Assembly (NCBI GenBank): GCA_027031145.1
Contig: JALVEG010000640.1
Coordinates: forward strand, 1-6,495
Direction: 5' to 3'
DNA: 6,495 nucleotides
Source: Saprospiraceae bacterium
GTDB lineage: Bacteria; Bacteroidota; Bacteroidia; Chitinophagales; Saprospiraceae
Shown piece after piece: positions 5,470-6,495 of this stretch (position 1 is the stretch's first letter; the number at the start of each line of letters is the position of its first letter). Below the pieces are notes generated by a model. That model saw only the letters and a program-made list of their open reading frames with translations, ran no database searches and had not been told where the DNA came from. The translations under genes and the position numbers were made by a program.

Positions 5470-5970
5470 TTACAACAGATCTATTCCCACTATCACATCT
5501 CCCTGCTGAATGGAATTAACAACGGCTTGGTCCTCTTTGCTTTTTACTTTGCCGAATACGGTATGCCTTCCATCCAACCACGGTGTTTCAACATGAGTGA
5601 TGAAAAATTGACTACCGTTAGTTCCGGGACCTGCATTTGCCATCGAAAGAATACCTGGACTATCGTGTTTCAGATCAGGATGAAATTCGTCTTCAAATTT
5701 GTATCCCGGACCACCCATACCATTTCCCATTGAACATCCTCCCTGGATCATAAAATCATTGATAACCCTGTGAAATTTTAATCCGTCATAATAACCCGCC
5801 TTAGCCAAACCGATGAAATTAGCTACGGTTTTAGGTGTTTTTGTTGCAAAAAGAGTCAAATTGATATCTCCTTTATTGGTTTTTATCACCACGGAAATAT
5901 CTTCATCAAATTTTGCTGAATTTATTGCATCCAGCATTTCCTGTTTATTTATTTTATTAATTGCTGACAT
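5470..5970 (-). CDS. Cyclophilin-type peptidyl-prolyl cis-trans isomerase, cytoplasmic
   Basis: Catalyses cis-trans isomerisation of Xaa-Pro bonds and assists protein folding. The 166-residue protein is a single cyclophilin domain after a short N-terminal extension (about 1-24). The domain starts near SVVIKTNKGDINLTLF. Catalytic and pocket residues match human cyclophilin A: Arg68 and Phe73 in FHRVINDF (66-73), Gln76 in MIQGG, Phe123 in GSQFFITH (119-126), Trp131 and Leu132 in PWLDGRHTVFG, and His136. There is no signal peptide or lipobox, so it should be cytosolic, unlike PpiA-type periplasmic enzymes. The ATG at 5968-5970 is preceded by an A-rich stretch and a close promoter element. It lies downstream of, and on the same strand as, the secreted-protein gene, but hairpins separate the two. 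Family assignment is firm; the specific in vivo client is unknown. Confidence 0.95.
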   Translation of the reverse strand: MSAINKINKQEMLDAINSAKFDEDISVVIKTNKGDINLTLFATKTPKTVANFIGLAKAGYYDGLKFHRVINDFMIQGGCSMGNGMGGPGYKFEDEFHPDLKHDSPGILSMANAGPGTNGSQFFITHVETPWLDGRHTVFGKVKSKEDQAVVNSIQQGDVIVGIDLL

Positions 5971-5989
5971 AGTTATATTTTTTGAGATG

Positions 5990-5997
5990 CAAAAGTA
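5990..5997 (-). promoter_or_regulatory. Probable -7 promoter element for the cyclophilin gene
   Basis: On the minus strand the sequence reads TACTTTTG, matching the Bacteroidota -7 consensus TAnnTTTG. It ends 19 bp before the start codon, implying a leader of roughly 12-15 nt. A TTTG further upstream (6026-6029) is too distant to be an ideal -33 element. Confidence 0.42.
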
Positions 5998-6051
5998 AGT
6001 ATTAAACGGTAAATTTATTGACTAACAAATAGTTTTTTATAAAAAATACGG

Positions 6052-6077
6052 TTTTGTACTTATATGCAAGTACAAAA
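6052..6077 (-). terminator. Strong hairpin, possible terminator in the minus direction
   Basis: TTTTGTACTT (6052-6061) and AAGTACAAAA (6068-6077) form a perfect 10-bp stem with a 6-nt loop. On the minus strand the stem is followed after CCGTA by a run of T, then by a 14-bp palindrome TTTTTTATAAAAAA (6033-6046). It could insulate the cyclophilin gene from the upstream secreted-protein gene. The right arm can also pair with a second TTTGTACTT at 6087-6095. Confidence 0.45.
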
Positions 6078-6185
6078 ACCCACTTATTTGTACTTGTTAA
6101 CAGGTATAAAATAAATCCGAAAAAGAAATGCACTGAATCTTTTATAATTTTTCATCTAATAAATTTTAATATAAAACCCACTAAG

Positions 6186-6213
6186 GCGTATTTTCCAAAG
6201 AACAAAAATACGC
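6186..6213 (-). terminator. Terminator-like hairpin after the secreted-protein gene
   Basis: GCGTATTTT (6186-6194) and AAAATACGC (6205-6213) form a perfect 9-bp stem with a 10-nt loop, starting 6 bp after the stop codon of the minus-strand gene. The transcript continues with CTTAGTGGGTTTTATATT, so a U-rich tail is present but displaced. It may act as a terminator or as a 3'-end stabilising stem. Confidence 0.5.
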
Positions 6214-6219
6214 TATATA

Positions 6220-6495
6220 TTAATTTTTGATACTAATAATCTTTCCTGTATCCAATATAGAGTCTTTATTCGTAATTCTATAATAGTAAATACCCTGCGG
6301 CAAATCTATATTTTCATTTAGATTTCCGGTAATATTTCTTTTTTTCAATACTTTGATACCATTAACAGTATAAAGATCAAAATTGTAATTTATGTCTGCA
6401 TCAGAAGCAATGATTTTAATATTATTTTGTATAGGATTTACTACTCCAAACCGTGAAATTTCAATATCGTCCGTTTTTATTGTTTTCTTATCGAC
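6220..6495 (-). CDS. C-terminus of a secreted protein with a type IX sorting domain (5' part outside window)
   Basis: Only the last 91 codons are inside the window; the frame is open to the right edge and stops at TAA 6220-6222. The C-terminal region fits the type A sorting domain of type IX secretion cargo (TIGR04183-like). It shows VVNPIQNNIKI near the domain start, FDLYTVNGIKVLKK in the middle, then ENIDLPQGIYYYRI and the basic end GKIISIKN. This domain directs export across the outer membrane and is then removed, or the protein is anchored at the cell surface. The function of the missing mature part cannot be told. No in-frame start codon appears in the visible portion, as expected for a gene beginning upstream. 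The domain is essentially confined to Bacteroidota and fixes the likely phylum. Confidence 0.85.
   Translation of the reverse strand, partial: VDKKTIKTDDIEISRFGVVNPIQNNIKIIASDADINYNFDLYTVNGIKVLKKRNITGNLNENIDLPQGIYYYRITNKDSILDTGKIISIKN

Overview
The window looks like a chromosomal segment of an AT-rich member of the Bacteroidota. The clearest marker is the C-terminal sorting domain of a type IX secretion cargo at the right edge. An MnmG with the short Bacteroidota-style C-terminus, sequences fitting the TAnnTTTG promoter element and weak or absent Shine-Dalgarno sequences agree with this. Order and genus cannot be fixed from the sequence.

Layout, left to right. Positions 1-1171 (+) hold the 3' four fifths of an M20-family aminoacyl-histidine dipeptidase (pepD). 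Right after it, two 16-bp sites matching the chromosomal parS (ParB-binding) consensus lie in inverted orientation, 50 bp apart, with only A and T between them. Positions 1257-2349 hold a cluster of structured repeats with about half G+C, strikingly different from its surroundings. A free-standing GIY-YIG nuclease gene (1796-2083, +) sits inside this cluster. The cluster runs to the stop codon of mnmG (2344-4209, -), the FAD-dependent tRNA wobble-uridine modification enzyme. A 450-bp AT-rich non-coding gap follows. Then come an unrecognised two-helix membrane protein with a possible PH-like cytoplasmic domain (4663-5298, +), a cytoplasmic cyclophilin (5470-5970, -), a 250-bp gap with several hairpins, and the C-terminus of a secreted protein (6220-6495, -).

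The most interesting part is the repeat cluster. Three copies (around 1278-1324, 1455-1501 and 1632-1678) have an exact 177-bp period and form the same hairpin. Several stem positions differ between copies by paired substitutions that keep the base pairing. A second hairpin in the unit also covaries. Each full unit therefore looks like a structured nucleic acid, not a protein-coding repeat. Truncated short-form units flank the GIY-YIG gene on both sides. The arrangement suggests a REP/RAYT-like or homing-like element that uses a GIY-YIG enzyme. It appears to have settled between two converging genes, next to parS. Mobility is inference; structure, periodicity and covariation are read directly.

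The other genes are housekeeping or unrelated and do not form one pathway. No tRNA, rRNA, transposase or CRISPR array was seen.
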